64,000 nucleotides of DNA from assembly GCA_018816095.1 (NCBI GenBank), contig JAHIWP010000072.1, positions 1-64,000 of the forward strand, written 5' to 3'. The translations under genes were made by a program, and so were the position numbers. Shown here one piece after another: positions 18,771-28,319 of the stretch; within the stretch, counting starts at the first letter, position 1, and each line of letters opens with the position of its first letter. The notes under the pieces were generated by a model that was given only the letters and a program-made list of their open reading frames with translations, was not told the origin of the DNA and ran no database searches. The DNA is from Gammaproteobacteria bacterium (GTDB lineage: Bacteria; Pseudomonadota; Gammaproteobacteria; Pseudomonadales; Pseudomonadaceae).

Positions 18771-18865
18771 TAACAGCTTGTATCCGCTGGAAAAAGGGTA
18801 GGCTCGCAGGTAAGCAATAGTGGCAATTTAACTACACTGAAACGACTCATTACGAGGACACTGAT

Positions 18866-20311
18866 TTGGCTACAAAATGCCATGGTTTGCAGTCATGGAT
18901 TGATCGCTTTAATCAAGCCGAATTACCCGCCCTGGCCTCGGTGGTGCATGACCTGCATCGCCTGACGCTGGGCGATAAATCATCGGTTCAGCAATTAGCC
19001 GATGTGCTGTTGCGTGATGCCGCGCTGACCGCCAAGGTCCTGCGTATCGGCAACAGCGTCTATTACAACCCGTCCCAGGAAACCATTCGCACCATCTCTC
19101 GGGCCATTGTGCTGATCGGCTTCGATAACGTGCGGCAGATCGGCCTGTCCGTCAGCCTGATTGATGGGCTGTTGGCCCGCAGTTCGCGGGATCAGCTGGC
19201 CGAATTGCTGGCGCGTTCGTTCCATGCCGCCGTGCAGGCGCGCAATATTGCCGGCTACGTGCTAGCTAAAAACGATGAAGAGGTGTTTATCGCCGCGTTG
19301 CTGCATAACGTCGGTGAATTAGCATTCTGGGGCTGCGCGGCTGATGTTGCCGATGAGTTGGCCAGTGCCCTGGCGCAACCAGGGGCGGAAGAAGATGAGG
19401 TGGTGATGCAGGTGCTGGGCACCAGCTTTCGTCAGTTGAGCCAGGCCTTGGTGAAAAGCTGGAACCTGGGCGACACCGTCAGCCTGGCGCATCAGTCGAC
19501 CAGCCAGCACGACCCTGCAGTCAAAGCGGTGACCTTGGGGGTGAAGATCAGCCAGGCGGCGCTGGACGGCTGGGATACGCCGGCGATGGACGCCTTGGTC
19601 GTGCAATTGGCTGGCTTTATTGGCGTGACCTCGGAGGAAGCCATGCAGCAAGTGCTGGCCAGTGCCGAGGAAACGGTGAAGATGGCTGCCACCTTCGGCG
19701 CTAGCCAACTGTGCAAGCTGATTCCTAATACCGACCCGGAACAAATTCTGCTGCAGCGCGAACAGCGCAAAGCACGGTTGCTACAGCCCAATTTGCTGGT
19801 TTTGCAGCAAGCGCTGCAGGACCTTGGGTTGATGGTGACGCGGCGTTCTGATCTGGGGCTGGTGCTCGATACCCTGTTTAAGGGGCTGCATCAGGGCGCG
19901 GGGCTGGAGCGCATCATGCTGGTGGTGCTGGCCGACGGGCAGAGCTGTTTTCGCGCCAAACGGGTGATCGGTGAGGGTACCGAGAGTTGGGCGCATGATT
20001 TCATCTTGCCCGTTTCCCAGCAGGAGCAGCCGCATATATTCAGTTATGCCCTGCGCAATAAAGAGGCGCTATGGATGGGGGTGCCGGCCAGCTACAACCT
20101 CAATGAGTTAGTCACCCAGCCGATTCGTCAGCGCCTGGGGCAGGGCATGTTCTTTGTTGCGCCGCTGTTGGCCGGTGCGCGGGAGATTGGCCTGCTGTAC
20201 GCCGACGGCCGGGTGTCCGGGCGGGCGTTGAAGCATGAGCAATTTGTCGCCTTCCAACGCTTTACCCAGTTAACCGGGCGTTGCCTGGAGGCGATGAGCA
20301 AGAAGGCTTGA
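18866..20311 (+). CDS. HDOD-domain protein with C-terminal GAF-like region
   Basis: The 481-residue cytosolic protein has an HDOD domain (about 15-215; LPALASVVHDLHRL, RIGNSVYYNP, ALLHNVGELAFW). This is an HD-GYP-related fold lacking the full metal site and found in signalling proteins. The C-terminal half (about 300-475) looks like a GAF sensor. The start is TTG at 18866 with TACGAGGACA eight bases upstream. It is divergent from the Yej operon and its stop abuts the stop of mltD. Function unknown; HDOD proteins often act in motility or cyclic-di-GMP networks. Confidence 0.82.
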   Translation: MATKCHGLQSWIDRFNQAELPALASVVHDLHRLTLGDKSSVQQLADVLLRDAALTAKVLRIGNSVYYNPSQETIRTISRAIVLIGFDNVRQIGLSVSLIDGLLARSSRDQLAELLARSFHAAVQARNIAGYVLAKNDEEVFIAALLHNVGELAFWGCAADVADELASALAQPGAEEDEVVMQVLGTSFRQLSQALVKSWNLGDTVSLAHQSTSQHDPAVKAVTLGVKISQAALDGWDTPAMDALVVQLAGFIGVTSEEAMQQVLASAEETVKMAATFGASQLCKLIPNTDPEQILLQREQRKARLLQPNLLVLQQALQDLGLMVTRRSDLGLVLDTLFKGLHQGAGLERIMLVVLADGQSCFRAKRVIGEGTESWAHDFILPVSQQEQPHIFSYALRNKEALWMGVPASYNLNELVTQPIRQRLGQGMFFVAPLLAGAREIGLLYADGRVSGRALKHEQFVAFQRFTQLTGRCLEAMSKKA

Positions 20312-21850
20312 TCAGTCGGCGCTATACAGCGTCAGGGTCTGGCCGGGCTTGATGGCTTTACCCGCCTTGGGGTTCCAGTTCTGCAGTGTCTTCATCGGCA
20401 CCTTGAGGCGCTTGGCGATCAGGTAAAGCGAATCGCCCTGGCGGACCTTGTAATAGGTTGCGCTTTGCCTAGGGCTATTGGTTTTGCCCGCTTGTAGGGT
20501 CAGTACCTGGCCAACCTGCAGGCTATTGCCTGATAGCTTATTCCAGCGCCGCACATCTTTAACTGCGACCTGATGATGCTTGGCGATCTGCCAGAGGCTA
20601 TCGCCACGTTTCACCCGGTAGGTGCGGTGTTGTGTGCGCTGTACTGTGGTCAGTGGGTGCAGCGTTTCGCGGGCGACTACCCTAGGCTGGCCAGGAATGC
20701 TGAGCATCTGGCCGATGCGTAAGTGACTGCCGGAGAGCTTATTGATGTCCTTCAGGGTGCTCACGGTGACTTGGTGGCGATTAGCAATGCTGTGCAGGCT
20801 GTCGCCCGAGCGCACGCGGTACTGCTGCCATTGCACCATCTCCTGGGGCTTCATTTGCGACAGGTTGGCAGTCAGTTGTTCGGCCTTATCGGTCGGCACC
20901 AGTAGATGCTGTGGGCCATCCAGGGTAATACCTTTTTTAAAGGCGGGGTTGAGCAGGTACAGCTCGTCTTCATCCAGGCCGGCTATGGCGGCTACACGGG
21001 CCAAGTCCATGTGCTGCTTGAACTCAACCTGTTCGAAGTAAGGTTCGTTTGCCACTGGGGCGAGGCTCACGCCATAGGCCTGCGGCGTCATCACGACCTG
21101 CGACAGGGCTAACAGCTTGGGCACGTAATTCTGCGTTTCAGTTGGCAGCGAAAGGTTCCAGTAATCGGTCGGCAGGCCGAGTTTCTGGTTGCGCTCAATC
21201 GCCCGGCTGACCCTGCCTTCACCAGCGTTATAGGCCGCCAGTGCGAGTAGCCAGTCACCGTTGAACATTTCTTTAAGGCGCGACAGGTAACTGATGGCGG
21301 CATCAGTCGAGGCCATCACATCGCGGCGGCCGTCGTACCAGTTGGTTTGGCGAAGGTTGAAGTAGCGCCCGGTGGACGGAATGAACTGCCAGAGCCCGGC
21401 GGCATGAGCATGGGAGTAGGCCTGGGGGTTGTAGGCACTTTCGATCATCGGCAGCAGTGCCAACTCCATCGGCATATTGCGCTCTTCCAGGCGCTCAACG
21501 ATGAAGTGGATGTAGGGGTTGCTGCGTTCGCCGGCTTTTTCGATAAACGATGGATTGCTGACGAACCACAGCCGCTGTTGTTCGATGCGCGGGTTGAGGG
21601 TGATGGTCTCTTGCAACTGATAGCCGTTGCGTACCCGCTCCCAAATGTCTGTAGGCGCTTCGGGAACATCCTTGGCGCTGTCTTTCAGCCACTCCGGTTC
21701 CTGCTCAAGGCCGACTGTGCGGTCGGGGGCGAGGTGCTGCTGGTTGGTGCTCTGACAGCCCGCCACAGTTATGCATATGATCACCAGAAGCGCCTCGGCG
21801 CCGCGTGCTAATGCCTTTAAATTCAAGGTCTTGCGTGGTGATAAAGGCAT
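20312..21850 (-). CDS. mltD: Membrane-bound lytic murein transglycosylase D
   Basis: MltD is an outer-membrane lipoprotein that cleaves peptidoglycan glycan strands with formation of anhydro-muramic acid. The 512-residue chain has a lipobox ITVAGC (about 28-33), a family-1 lysozyme-like domain with the catalytic Glu in PMIESAYNPQAYS followed by AAGLWQFIPSTG, and three C-terminal LysM repeats (about 340-385, 405-450 and 465-510) for peptidoglycan binding. It lies downstream of gloB on the same strand and meets the HDOD gene tail to tail with no spacer. Confidence 0.95.
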   Translation of the reverse strand: MPLSPRKTLNLKALARGAEALLVIICITVAGCQSTNQQHLAPDRTVGLEQEPEWLKDSAKDVPEAPTDIWERVRNGYQLQETITLNPRIEQQRLWFVSNPSFIEKAGERSNPYIHFIVERLEERNMPMELALLPMIESAYNPQAYSHAHAAGLWQFIPSTGRYFNLRQTNWYDGRRDVMASTDAAISYLSRLKEMFNGDWLLALAAYNAGEGRVSRAIERNQKLGLPTDYWNLSLPTETQNYVPKLLALSQVVMTPQAYGVSLAPVANEPYFEQVEFKQHMDLARVAAIAGLDEDELYLLNPAFKKGITLDGPQHLLVPTDKAEQLTANLSQMKPQEMVQWQQYRVRSGDSLHSIANRHQVTVSTLKDINKLSGSHLRIGQMLSIPGQPRVVARETLHPLTTVQRTQHRTYRVKRGDSLWQIAKHHQVAVKDVRRWNKLSGNSLQVGQVLTLQAGKTNSPRQSATYYKVRQGDSLYLIAKRLKVPMKTLQNWNPKAGKAIKPGQTLTLYSAD

Positions 21851-21949
21851 TGGCGGCGATGTACTTCCCGGCGAAAAGGTCGGGCGATTCTAGAAACGAG
21901 CATCCCATTGGTCAAGTTTTAACCAGATTTTTTGTGGGGTTGTCGAGGT

Positions 21950-22723
21950 TTAGAAGTGATCTTTCCAGGCGCGCAGCGCGGCAAAAACCTCGACTGGCGA
22001 GCGGCTTGCGGGCCCTTCGCGCCCAGCGATGCAGGCGATGACTGAAGGTTCTGCGCTGCGTAGAAACGGATTGGTCGCACGCTCCAAACCTATGGATGAC
22101 GGCAGACTGATCTGCCCGATTTCGCGCCACTGACTGACTTGTTCCACGCGCTGGCTGATTTCGGGGTTTTCAGGCTCAACAGCGGCGGCGAAGCGTAAGT
22201 TGCTCAGGGTGTACTCGTGGGTACAGAACACTTGCGTCTGCTCGGGCAGGGCGGCTAGGCGGCTGAGTGAGGCGTGCATTTGCTCGGGCGTGCCTTCGAA
22301 TAACCGGCCACAACCACCGGCAAAGAGGGTGTCACCGCAAAACAGCCAATGCTGTTCAGGCTGGATATAAGCGATGTGCCCGAGGGTATGCCCTGGCACT
22401 TCGACGACGTCAAAACTGTACCCGAGGATCTCTACCAGGTCGCCGTCGCGCAGTGGTAGATCACGTGCGGGTATCTTCTCGTTGGCCGGGCCGAGCACCC
22501 GTGCGCCCGTCACGGCCTTGAGCCGTTCCACCCCACCTACATGGTCAAAGTGATGGTGAGTGATCAGGATATCGCTTAACTGCCAGCCAGGATTAGCCGC
22601 CAGCCAGGCCTCTACAGGTGCTGCGTCACCCGGGTCGACAACCGCGCAGCGGCGCTGTTCGGCGTCTTGTAGCAGCCAGATATAGTTGTCGGTGAATGCA
22701 GGCAGGGCGTCGATTTTTATCAT
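21950..22723 (-). CDS. gloB: Hydroxyacylglutathione hydrolase (glyoxalase II)
   Basis: GloB hydrolyses S-lactoylglutathione to lactate and glutathione, completing methylglyoxal detoxification. The 257-residue metallo-beta-lactamase-fold protein has [10 protein letters not shown] (55-64) for the two-metal site, [11 protein letters not shown] and [14 protein letters not shown] chose the ATG at 22723 ([10 protein letters not shown]), the conserved start, although no strong Shine-Dalgarno precedes it. An in-frame ATG at 22756 would add 11 residues. It is divergent from the methyltransferase gene. Confidence 0.94.
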   Translation of the reverse strand: MIKIDALPAFTDNYIWLLQDAEQRRCAVVDPGDAAPVEAWLAANPGWQLSDILITHHHFDHVGGVERLKAVTGARVLGPANEKIPARDLPLRDGDLVEILGYSFDVVEVPGHTLGHIAYIQPEQHWLFCGDTLFAGGCGRLFEGTPEQMHASLSRLAALPEQTQVFCTHEYTLSNLRFAAAVEPENPEISQRVEQVSQWREIGQISLPSSIGLERATNPFLRSAEPSVIACIAGREGPASRSPVEVFAALRAWKDHF

Positions 22724-22797
22724 CAGTAGGTCGCTAAGCAGGGCATAAAGGTTCATCTTAGGGCGCAACAGCGGTGCTGGCTACGTAGGTATTTGTT

Positions 22798-23559
22798 ATG
22801 ACCGATCATCCGTTTGTTCAGGCCGATAGCGAGTGGCTCGATCTCATAGGCGCGGCGCGCGGTTGGCTGGCCGGTCCGCTCGGGCAGTTATTGCTCGAGC
22901 AGGAACGGCCGTTATTAGAAGAAGAGCTGGCGCGTTTTTTTGGCGGTTATATGGTGCATTACGGCCCGGCTGCCGATACCCCGCCGGATGCCCAGCAGAT
23001 TCAGCGCAGTGTGCGCGTGGGCGCGCCGTTCAAAGGCGTCGAGATTGTCTGCGAGGAACACGCCTGGCCGTTGACCGAACATGCCGCCGATGTGGTGGTA
23101 TTGCAGCACGGTCTGGATTTCAGCCTGTCGCCTCACGGCCTGCTGCGTGAAGCCGCGCGCAGCGTGCGGCCCGGCGGTCATTTGCTGATTGTCGGTATTA
23201 ACCCGATGAGCAGCTGGGGGATGCGCCATGTATTCACCCGCGATGCGCTGCGTCAGGCACGCTGCATTGCGCCCGGCCGGGTCAGTGACTGGTTGCACCT
23301 GCTGGGTTTCGCGCTGGAGAAACGCCGCTTCGGGTGCTATCGTCCGCCGCTTTCTTCGCTGGCCTGGCAGGCACGACTGGCACCGCTGGAGCGCGTGGGC
23401 GCCGCCTGGCAGTTGCCGGGTGGTGGTGTTTACGTGCTGGTCGCGCGCAAACTAGTGATTGGCCTGCGCCCACTGCGCCAGCCCAATCGTCAGCAGGTAG
23501 GGACGTTGCTGCCGATGCCTGTAGCCAAAGTCAGCCGTCGAGAAACACCGCAGAAATAG
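22798..23559 (+). CDS. SAM-dependent class I methyltransferase, substrate unknown
   Basis: The 253-residue protein has a methyltransferase type-11-like core: CEEHAWPLTEHAADVVVLQH (about 81-100) and then REAARSVRPGGHLLIVGINP, the motif where the post-SAM strand ends in PGG. The N-terminal glycine-rich SAM loop is poorly kept, so the fold is recognised mostly from the second half. It sits between gloB and rnhA, an order I recall from P. aeruginosa. No substrate can be named. Confidence 0.8.
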   Translation: MTDHPFVQADSEWLDLIGAARGWLAGPLGQLLLEQERPLLEEELARFFGGYMVHYGPAADTPPDAQQIQRSVRVGAPFKGVEIVCEEHAWPLTEHAADVVVLQHGLDFSLSPHGLLREAARSVRPGGHLLIVGINPMSSWGMRHVFTRDALRQARCIAPGRVSDWLHLLGFALEKRRFGCYRPPLSSLAWQARLAPLERVGAAWQLPGGGVYVLVARKLVIGLRPLRQPNRQQVGTLLPMPVAKVSRRETPQK

Positions 23560-23595
23560 AGCCGGCCGATAAATTGAGCGAGAGATTGCAGATAC

Positions 23596-24048
23596 ATGAG
23601 TGAACAGGTCGAGATCTACACCGACGGCGCCTGCAAGGGTAATCCTGGCGTGGGTGGCTGGGGCGCATTGATGATTTTCAAAGGTGTGGAAAAAGAGTTG
23701 TGGGGCGGCGAGGCGGATACCACTAATAACCGCATGGAATTAACCGCCGCCATCCGCGCCCTGGCCGAGTTGAAGCGCTCGTGCGACGTACGCCTGGTGA
23801 CCGATTCGCAGTATGTGATGCAGGGCATTCAAGACTGGATGCCGAACTGGAAGAAGCGTGGCTGGAAAACCGCCGCCAAGCAGCCGGTGAAAAATGCTGA
23901 CCTTTGGCAGCAACTCGATGAGCAGGTCAACCGCCATACCGTGACCTGGCAGTGGGTGCGCGGCCATACAGGGCATCCCGGTAACGAGCGCGCCGACCAG
24001 TTGGCCAATCGTGGTGTTGATGACGTACGAGGTTTGAAGCATGCGTAG
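23596..24048 (+). CDS. rnhA: Ribonuclease HI
   Basis: RNase HI cuts the RNA strand of RNA-DNA hybrids. The 150-residue protein keeps the four metal-binding acids at the same numbers as in E. coli: Asp10 (YTDGAC), Glu48 (NNRMEL), Asp70 (VTDSQY) and Asp134 (NERADQLA). Its end overlaps the start of dnaQ by eight bases, so the two are co-transcribed and probably translationally coupled. Confidence 0.97.
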   Translation: MSEQVEIYTDGACKGNPGVGGWGALMIFKGVEKELWGGEADTTNNRMELTAAIRALAELKRSCDVRLVTDSQYVMQGIQDWMPNWKKRGWKTAAKQPVKNADLWQQLDEQVNRHTVTWQWVRGHTGHPGNERADQLANRGVDDVRGLKHA

Positions 24049-24784
24049 CGTGATTTTGGATACTGAAACCACCGGTATGCCGGTGGCTGACGGCCACCGG
24101 ATCATCGAAATTGGTTGTGTTGAACTGATTGGCCGCCGGCTGACGGGGCGGCACTTCCACGTTTACCTGCAACCGGATCGTGAGAGCGATGAGGGTGCAA
24201 TCGCGGTTCACGGTATTACCGATGAGTTCCTCAAGGACAAGCCGCGCTTTAAGGATGTCGCCGATGAGTTCTTTGAATTCATCAAGGGCGCGCAGCTGAT
24301 CATTCATAACGCCGCGTTCGATATCGGCTTTATTGCCAACGAATTCAACCTGCTGGGGCAGACAGATCGCGCCGAGATCGGCGATTACTGCTCGGTCCTC
24401 GACACCCTGCTGATGGCCCGTGAGCGGCATCCGGGGCAACGTAACAACCTCGATGCGCTGTGTAAGCGTTACGGTGTCGATAACTCCGGCCGCGATCTGC
24501 ACGGCGCCTTGCTTGACGCCGAGATTCTGGCCGACGTCTACCTGACCATGACTGGCGGGCAGACCAATCTGTCCCTGGCCGGTGATGGTTCTGAAGGTGA
24601 CGGCAATGGCCGTCAGCAACCCACCGCGATTCGTCGTTTGCCTGCCGAGCGTGCCCGCACGCGGGTGATTCAGGCCACTGAAGCTGAGCTTGCTGAGCAC
24701 AGGGCGCGCCTGGCGATTATCGAGAAGTCTGCCGGCGCCTTGCCGCTGTGGCTGCAAATGGAGCAGCCGCAAGCCGAGGCCTGA
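24041..24784 (+). CDS. dnaQ: DNA polymerase III epsilon subunit (3'-5' proofreading exonuclease)
   Basis: Epsilon proofreads for the replicative polymerase. The 247-residue DEDDh exonuclease shows Exo I ILDTETTG (Asp7, Glu9), Exo [11 protein letters not shown] and Exo [17 protein letters not shown]. After the catalytic domain comes QTNLSL (near 185), a clamp-binding motif in the position of the E. coli QTSMAF motif, and then a C-terminal tail for binding the alpha subunit. It overlaps rnhA by eight bases. Confidence 0.96.
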   Translation: MRSVILDTETTGMPVADGHRIIEIGCVELIGRRLTGRHFHVYLQPDRESDEGAIAVHGITDEFLKDKPRFKDVADEFFEFIKGAQLIIHNAAFDIGFIANEFNLLGQTDRAEIGDYCSVLDTLLMARERHPGQRNNLDALCKRYGVDNSGRDLHGALLDAEILADVYLTMTGGQTNLSLAGDGSEGDGNGRQQPTAIRRLPAERARTRVIQATEAELAEHRARLAIIEKSAGALPLWLQMEQPQAEA

Positions 24785-24832
24785 GCGGCGAGGGTGGTTG
24801 TCGCTTGAGTGAGTTGCAACGGCAGCCACTTC

Positions 24833-24859
24833 TCGCGAGTTATTCACTCGCGACCTTTT
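24833..24859 (+). terminator. Weak terminator downstream of dnaQ
   Basis: TCGCGAGT (24833-24840) pairs with ACTCGCGA (24846-24853) around TATTC, followed by CCTTTTCG. The T-tract is short, so termination may be partial. Confidence 0.5.
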
Positions 24860-24909
24860 CGTACAGTGTCACGTAGAGGGGGGTTACGCCAGTCAGTGCG
24901 AGCCTCTAA

Positions 24910-24952
24910 CCTGAAGCGATCGGCAGGCCCCGCACCTGCCATTCTTCAGGGA
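24910..24952 (+). promoter_or_regulatory. Two-tier hairpin in the ldcA leader that covers the Shine-Dalgarno region
   Basis: CCTGAAG (24910-24916) pairs with CTTCAGG (24944-24950). Inside it GGCAGG (24922-24927) pairs with CCTGCC (24935-24940). The AGGGA ribosome site (24948-24952) lies seven bases before the ATG and its first bases are in the outer stem, so the fold would compete with translation start. This suggests post-transcriptional control of the decarboxylase. The structure is read from sequence; its regulation is inferred. Confidence 0.5.
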
Positions 24953-24959
24953 CGCCACA

Positions 24960-27218
24960 ATGTATAAAGACCTAAAGTTCCCCGTCCTGATTGTGCACCG
25001 TGACATCAAGGCCGATACCGTGGCCGGTGACCGGGTACGCGCCATCGCCCAAGAGCTGGAGCAGGACGGCTTCAGTATTCTTTCTACCGCCAGTTCCGCC
25101 GAAGGGCGGATTGTTGCTTCCACCCACCACGGCCTGGCCTGCATTCTGGTGGCTGCCGAGGGGGCGGGGGAGAACAACAACCTTTTGCAGGACATGCTTG
25201 AGCTGATCCGCATTGCCCGCCGCCGTGCGCCGCAACTGCCGATCTTTGCCATTGGCGAGCAAGTCACCATCGAAAACGCCCCGGCCGAGGCGATGATTGA
25301 CCTCAATCAGTTGCGCGGCATTCTTTATTTGTTTGAAGACACCGTGCCATTCCTTGCGCGGCAGGTGGCACGCGCGGCGCGTAATTATCTGGATGGTCTG
25401 CTGCCGCCGTTCTTCAAGGCGCTGGTACAGCACACCGCGCAATCCAACTACTCCTGGCACACGCCCGGCCATGGTGGCGGAGTGGCGTATCGCAAGAGCC
25501 CGGTCGGGCAGGCCTTCCACCAGTTTTTTGGCGAGAATACCTTGCGTTCCGATTTATCTGTCTCGGTGCCGGAGTTGGGTTCGCTGCTTGACCACACCGG
25601 CCCGCTGGCCGAGGCGGAAGCCCGCGCGGCGCGTAACTTCGGCGCTGACCACACGTATTTCGTGATTAACGGCACCTCGACTGCGAACAAGATCGTCTGG
25701 CACAGCATGGTCGGCCGCGATGATTTGGTACTGGTGGATCGCAATTGCCATAAGTCGATCTTGCATTCGATCATCATGACCGGCGCGATCCCGCTGTACC
25801 TGTGCCCGGAGCGCAATGAGCTGGGCATTATCGGGCCGATCCCGCTGTCCGAATTCAGCCGCGAGTCGATTCAGGCGAAGATCGATGCCAGCCCGCTGGC
25901 GCGCGGTCGTGTGCCGAGCAGCAGTGGGGCGATGGTCAAGCTGGTGGTGGTGACCAACTCCACTTATGACGGCCTCTGTTACAACGCCGAACTGATCAAA
26001 CAAACCCTGGGTAACAGCGTCGAGGTGCTGCACTTCGATGAGGCTTGGTACGCCTATGCGGCGTTTCACGAGTTCTATGCCGGGCGCTACGGCATGGGTA
26101 CGGCGCGCACCGAAGCCGCGCCACTGGTGTTTACCACCCACTCGACGCACAAGCTGCTGGCGGCATTCAGCCAGGCCTCGATGATTCATGTGCAGGATGG
26201 CGGTGCGCGCCAACTGGATCGGGATCGCTTCAACGAAGCCTTTATGATGCACATCTCCACCTCGCCGCAGTACGGCATCATCGCCTCACTCGATGTAGCC
26301 TCGGCGATGATGGAAGGGCCGGCTGGGCGCTCGCTGATTCAGGAAACCTTCGATGAAGCCCTGAGTTTCCGCCGCGCGCTGGCCAATTTGCGGCAGAACC
26401 TCAGCGCTGATGACTGGTGGTTCAGCATCTGGCAGCCGGCCAAGGCCGAAGGCACAGATGATGTGGTGACTGCGGACTGGCTGTTGCAGCCGCAAGCCGA
26501 TTGGCATGGCTTTGGTGATGTCGCCGAAGATTACGTGCTGCTCGATCCAATCAAAGTCACCTTAGTCACACCCGGGCTGACGGCCGATGGCACGTTGGAT
26601 GGGCGAGGTATTCCTGCTGCGGTGGTCAGTAAATTCCTCTGGGAGCGTGGCCTGGTGGTGGAGAAAACCGGCCTGTATTCCTTCCTGGTGCTGTTCTCCA
26701 TGGGCATTACCAAGGGTAAATGGAGCACGCTGCTGACCGAGCTGCTGGAGTTCAAACGCAGCTACGACGCCAACCTGCCGTTAAGCGATGTGCTGCCGTC
26801 GATTGCCCAGGCCGGTAAAACCTTCTATCAGGGCATGGGCTTGCGCGATCTGTGCGATGCCTTGCATGCCTGCTATCGAGAAAACGCCACGGCCAAGGCG
26901 CTCAAGCGTATGTACACGGTGCTGCCGGAAGTGGCGATCAAACCTGCCGATGCCTACAACCAGCTGGTGCGCGGCGAGGTTGAGGCTGTGCCGATCGAGC
27001 AACTGCAAGGGCGGATTGCTGCGGTGATGCTGGTGCCTTATCCGCCGGGTATTCCGCTGATCATGCCGGGCGAGCGCTTTACCGAGCAAACGCGCTCGAT
27101 CATTGATTACCTGGCCTTTGCCCGCACCTTCGATCGCAGTTTCCCCGGCTTTGATGCCGATGTGCATGGCCTACAGCGTGAGGAGGGGATCTATACGGTC
27201 GATTGCATCAAGGCCTGA
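24960..27218 (+). CDS. ldcA: Lysine decarboxylase (Orn/Lys/Arg decarboxylase family, LdcA-like)
   Basis: This PLP enzyme would convert lysine to cadaverine. The 752 residues have the N-terminal response-regulator-like wing domain (about 1-130), the PLP-binding core with NYSWHTPGHGGG and the cofactor lysine Lys398 in TTHSTHKLLAA, and the C-terminal domain. Its start MYKDLKFPVLIVHRDIKAD closely matches what I recall of P. aeruginosa LdcA, which is ArgR-controlled and serves lysine catabolism. Arginine or ornithine as substrate cannot be excluded from sequence. No lysine/cadaverine antiporter gene follows here. The leader can fold over the ribosome site. Confidence 0.88.
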   Translation: MYKDLKFPVLIVHRDIKADTVAGDRVRAIAQELEQDGFSILSTASSAEGRIVASTHHGLACILVAAEGAGENNNLLQDMLELIRIARRRAPQLPIFAIGEQVTIENAPAEAMIDLNQLRGILYLFEDTVPFLARQVARAARNYLDGLLPPFFKALVQHTAQSNYSWHTPGHGGGVAYRKSPVGQAFHQFFGENTLRSDLSVSVPELGSLLDHTGPLAEAEARAARNFGADHTYFVINGTSTANKIVWHSMVGRDDLVLVDRNCHKSILHSIIMTGAIPLYLCPERNELGIIGPIPLSEFSRESIQAKIDASPLARGRVPSSSGAMVKLVVVTNSTYDGLCYNAELIKQTLGNSVEVLHFDEAWYAYAAFHEFYAGRYGMGTARTEAAPLVFTTHSTHKLLAAFSQASMIHVQDGGARQLDRDRFNEAFMMHISTSPQYGIIASLDVASAMMEGPAGRSLIQETFDEALSFRRALANLRQNLSADDWWFSIWQPAKAEGTDDVVTADWLLQPQADWHGFGDVAEDYVLLDPIKVTLVTPGLTADGTLDGRGIPAAVVSKFLWERGLVVEKTGLYSFLVLFSMGITKGKWSTLLTELLEFKRSYDANLPLSDVLPSIAQAGKTFYQGMGLRDLCDALHACYRENATAKALKRMYTVLPEVAIKPADAYNQLVRGEVEAVPIEQLQGRIAAVMLVPYPPGIPLIMPGERFTEQTRSIIDYLAFARTFDRSFPGFDADVHGLQREEGIYTVDCIKA

Positions 27219-27456
27219 GGCGCGTCGGGTCGGGGCTTACCGCCCGGCCCGTCACAAGCAACCCCGCTCCGTTCAGGTTGCCTCGGTAGATCAAGCGCTT
27301 ATCGCCGATAGGTGAATATTGAGCTTAAGGTTGATGGCGTGTTCTGCGTCACACTGGCCGGCATCGACATTTGTCGGTTGGTTGTTATAGTTGCTCGATT
27401 TTTAGCATAAGAAAAATCCATATCGTGCGCTTGCGCCCCAGCTGAGGATGACTGCC

Positions 27457-28269
27457 GTGTCCGACTACAAAGCCTTTAATGTCGTGTTGGCAGATAAGGT
27501 CGCCCACGTGGTGATCAATCGCCCAGAGAAAGTGAATGCGATGAACGCGGACTTCTGGCGCGAAATCATCGATATTTTCCGCTGGGTCGACGACACCGAT
27601 GAGGTGCGCGCCGTGGTGATCTCGGGCGCGGGCAAGCATTTCTCCTCAGGCATCGACCTGATGATGCTGGCCTCTGTCGGCAGCCAGTTGGGCCCTGATG
27701 TCGGGCGCAACGCAGAAAAACTGCGGCGCAAAATTCTCGAACTGCAAGCCTCATTTAATGCCGTGGACAATTGCCGTAAGCCCGTACTGGCGGCCATTCA
27801 GGGCTATTGCCTGGGTGGCGCGATTGACCTGGTCTCGGCCTGCGACATGCGTTATTCGACGGTCGATGCGCAGTTCTCGATCAAGGAAATCGATATCGGC
27901 ATGGCCGCGGACGTCGGCACCCTGCAGCGTCTGCCACGCATTATTGGCGACGGCATGATGCGCGAGCTGGCCTTTACCGGGCGCACCATCGACGGTGAAG
28001 AGGCCCGCAGCATTGGCTTGGTCAACCGTACTTATGCCGATGCCGATGCGTTGCTGGATGGCGTGATGGGCATTGCCCGCGAGATCGCCAGTAAGTCCCC
28101 AGTGGCGATTCGTGGCACTAAAGAGATGATTCGCTACATGCGCGATCACCGCGTTGATGACGGCCTGGAGTACATCGCCACCTGGAACGCCGCCATGCTG
28201 CAGTCGGTGGACCTGCGCGTGGCGATGACGGCGCACATGAGTAAGCAGAAGCCTGAGTTTGCTGACTGA
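27457..28269 (+). CDS. Crotonase-family protein, probable delta(3,5)-delta(2,4)-dienoyl-CoA isomerase
   Basis: The 270-residue crotonase-fold protein has the oxyanion-hole segments SGAGKHFSSGIDL and QGYCLGGAIDL. Three acids that define dienoyl-CoA isomerase in rat ECH1 (Asp176, Glu196, Asp204) are present with identical spacing as Asp124, Glu144 and Asp152 (IDLVSACD, then IKEIDIGMAADVG). It would shift double bonds during beta-oxidation of unsaturated fatty acids. I chose GTG 27457 because GAGGA ends eight bases upstream. An ATG at 27448 overlaps that ribosome site. It precedes fimL by 50 bases. Confidence 0.85.
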   Translation: MSDYKAFNVVLADKVAHVVINRPEKVNAMNADFWREIIDIFRWVDDTDEVRAVVISGAGKHFSSGIDLMMLASVGSQLGPDVGRNAEKLRRKILELQASFNAVDNCRKPVLAAIQGYCLGGAIDLVSACDMRYSTVDAQFSIKEIDIGMAADVGTLQRLPRIIGDGMMRELAFTGRTIDGEEARSIGLVNRTYADADALLDGVMGIAREIASKSPVAIRGTKEMIRYMRDHRVDDGLEYIATWNAAMLQSVDLRVAMTAHMSKQKPEFAD

Positions 28270-28319
28270 TGCAGTCCTTGCACTTGTACTTATCACTGAC
28301 GCGGGAGGCGCAATAGCAC

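Noticed and set aside
24799..24814. TGTCGC upstream of ldcA as an ArgR half-site
   Set aside because: The recalled P. aeruginosa ArgR pattern needs AA eight bases later; here it is GT, so the match is not good enough.
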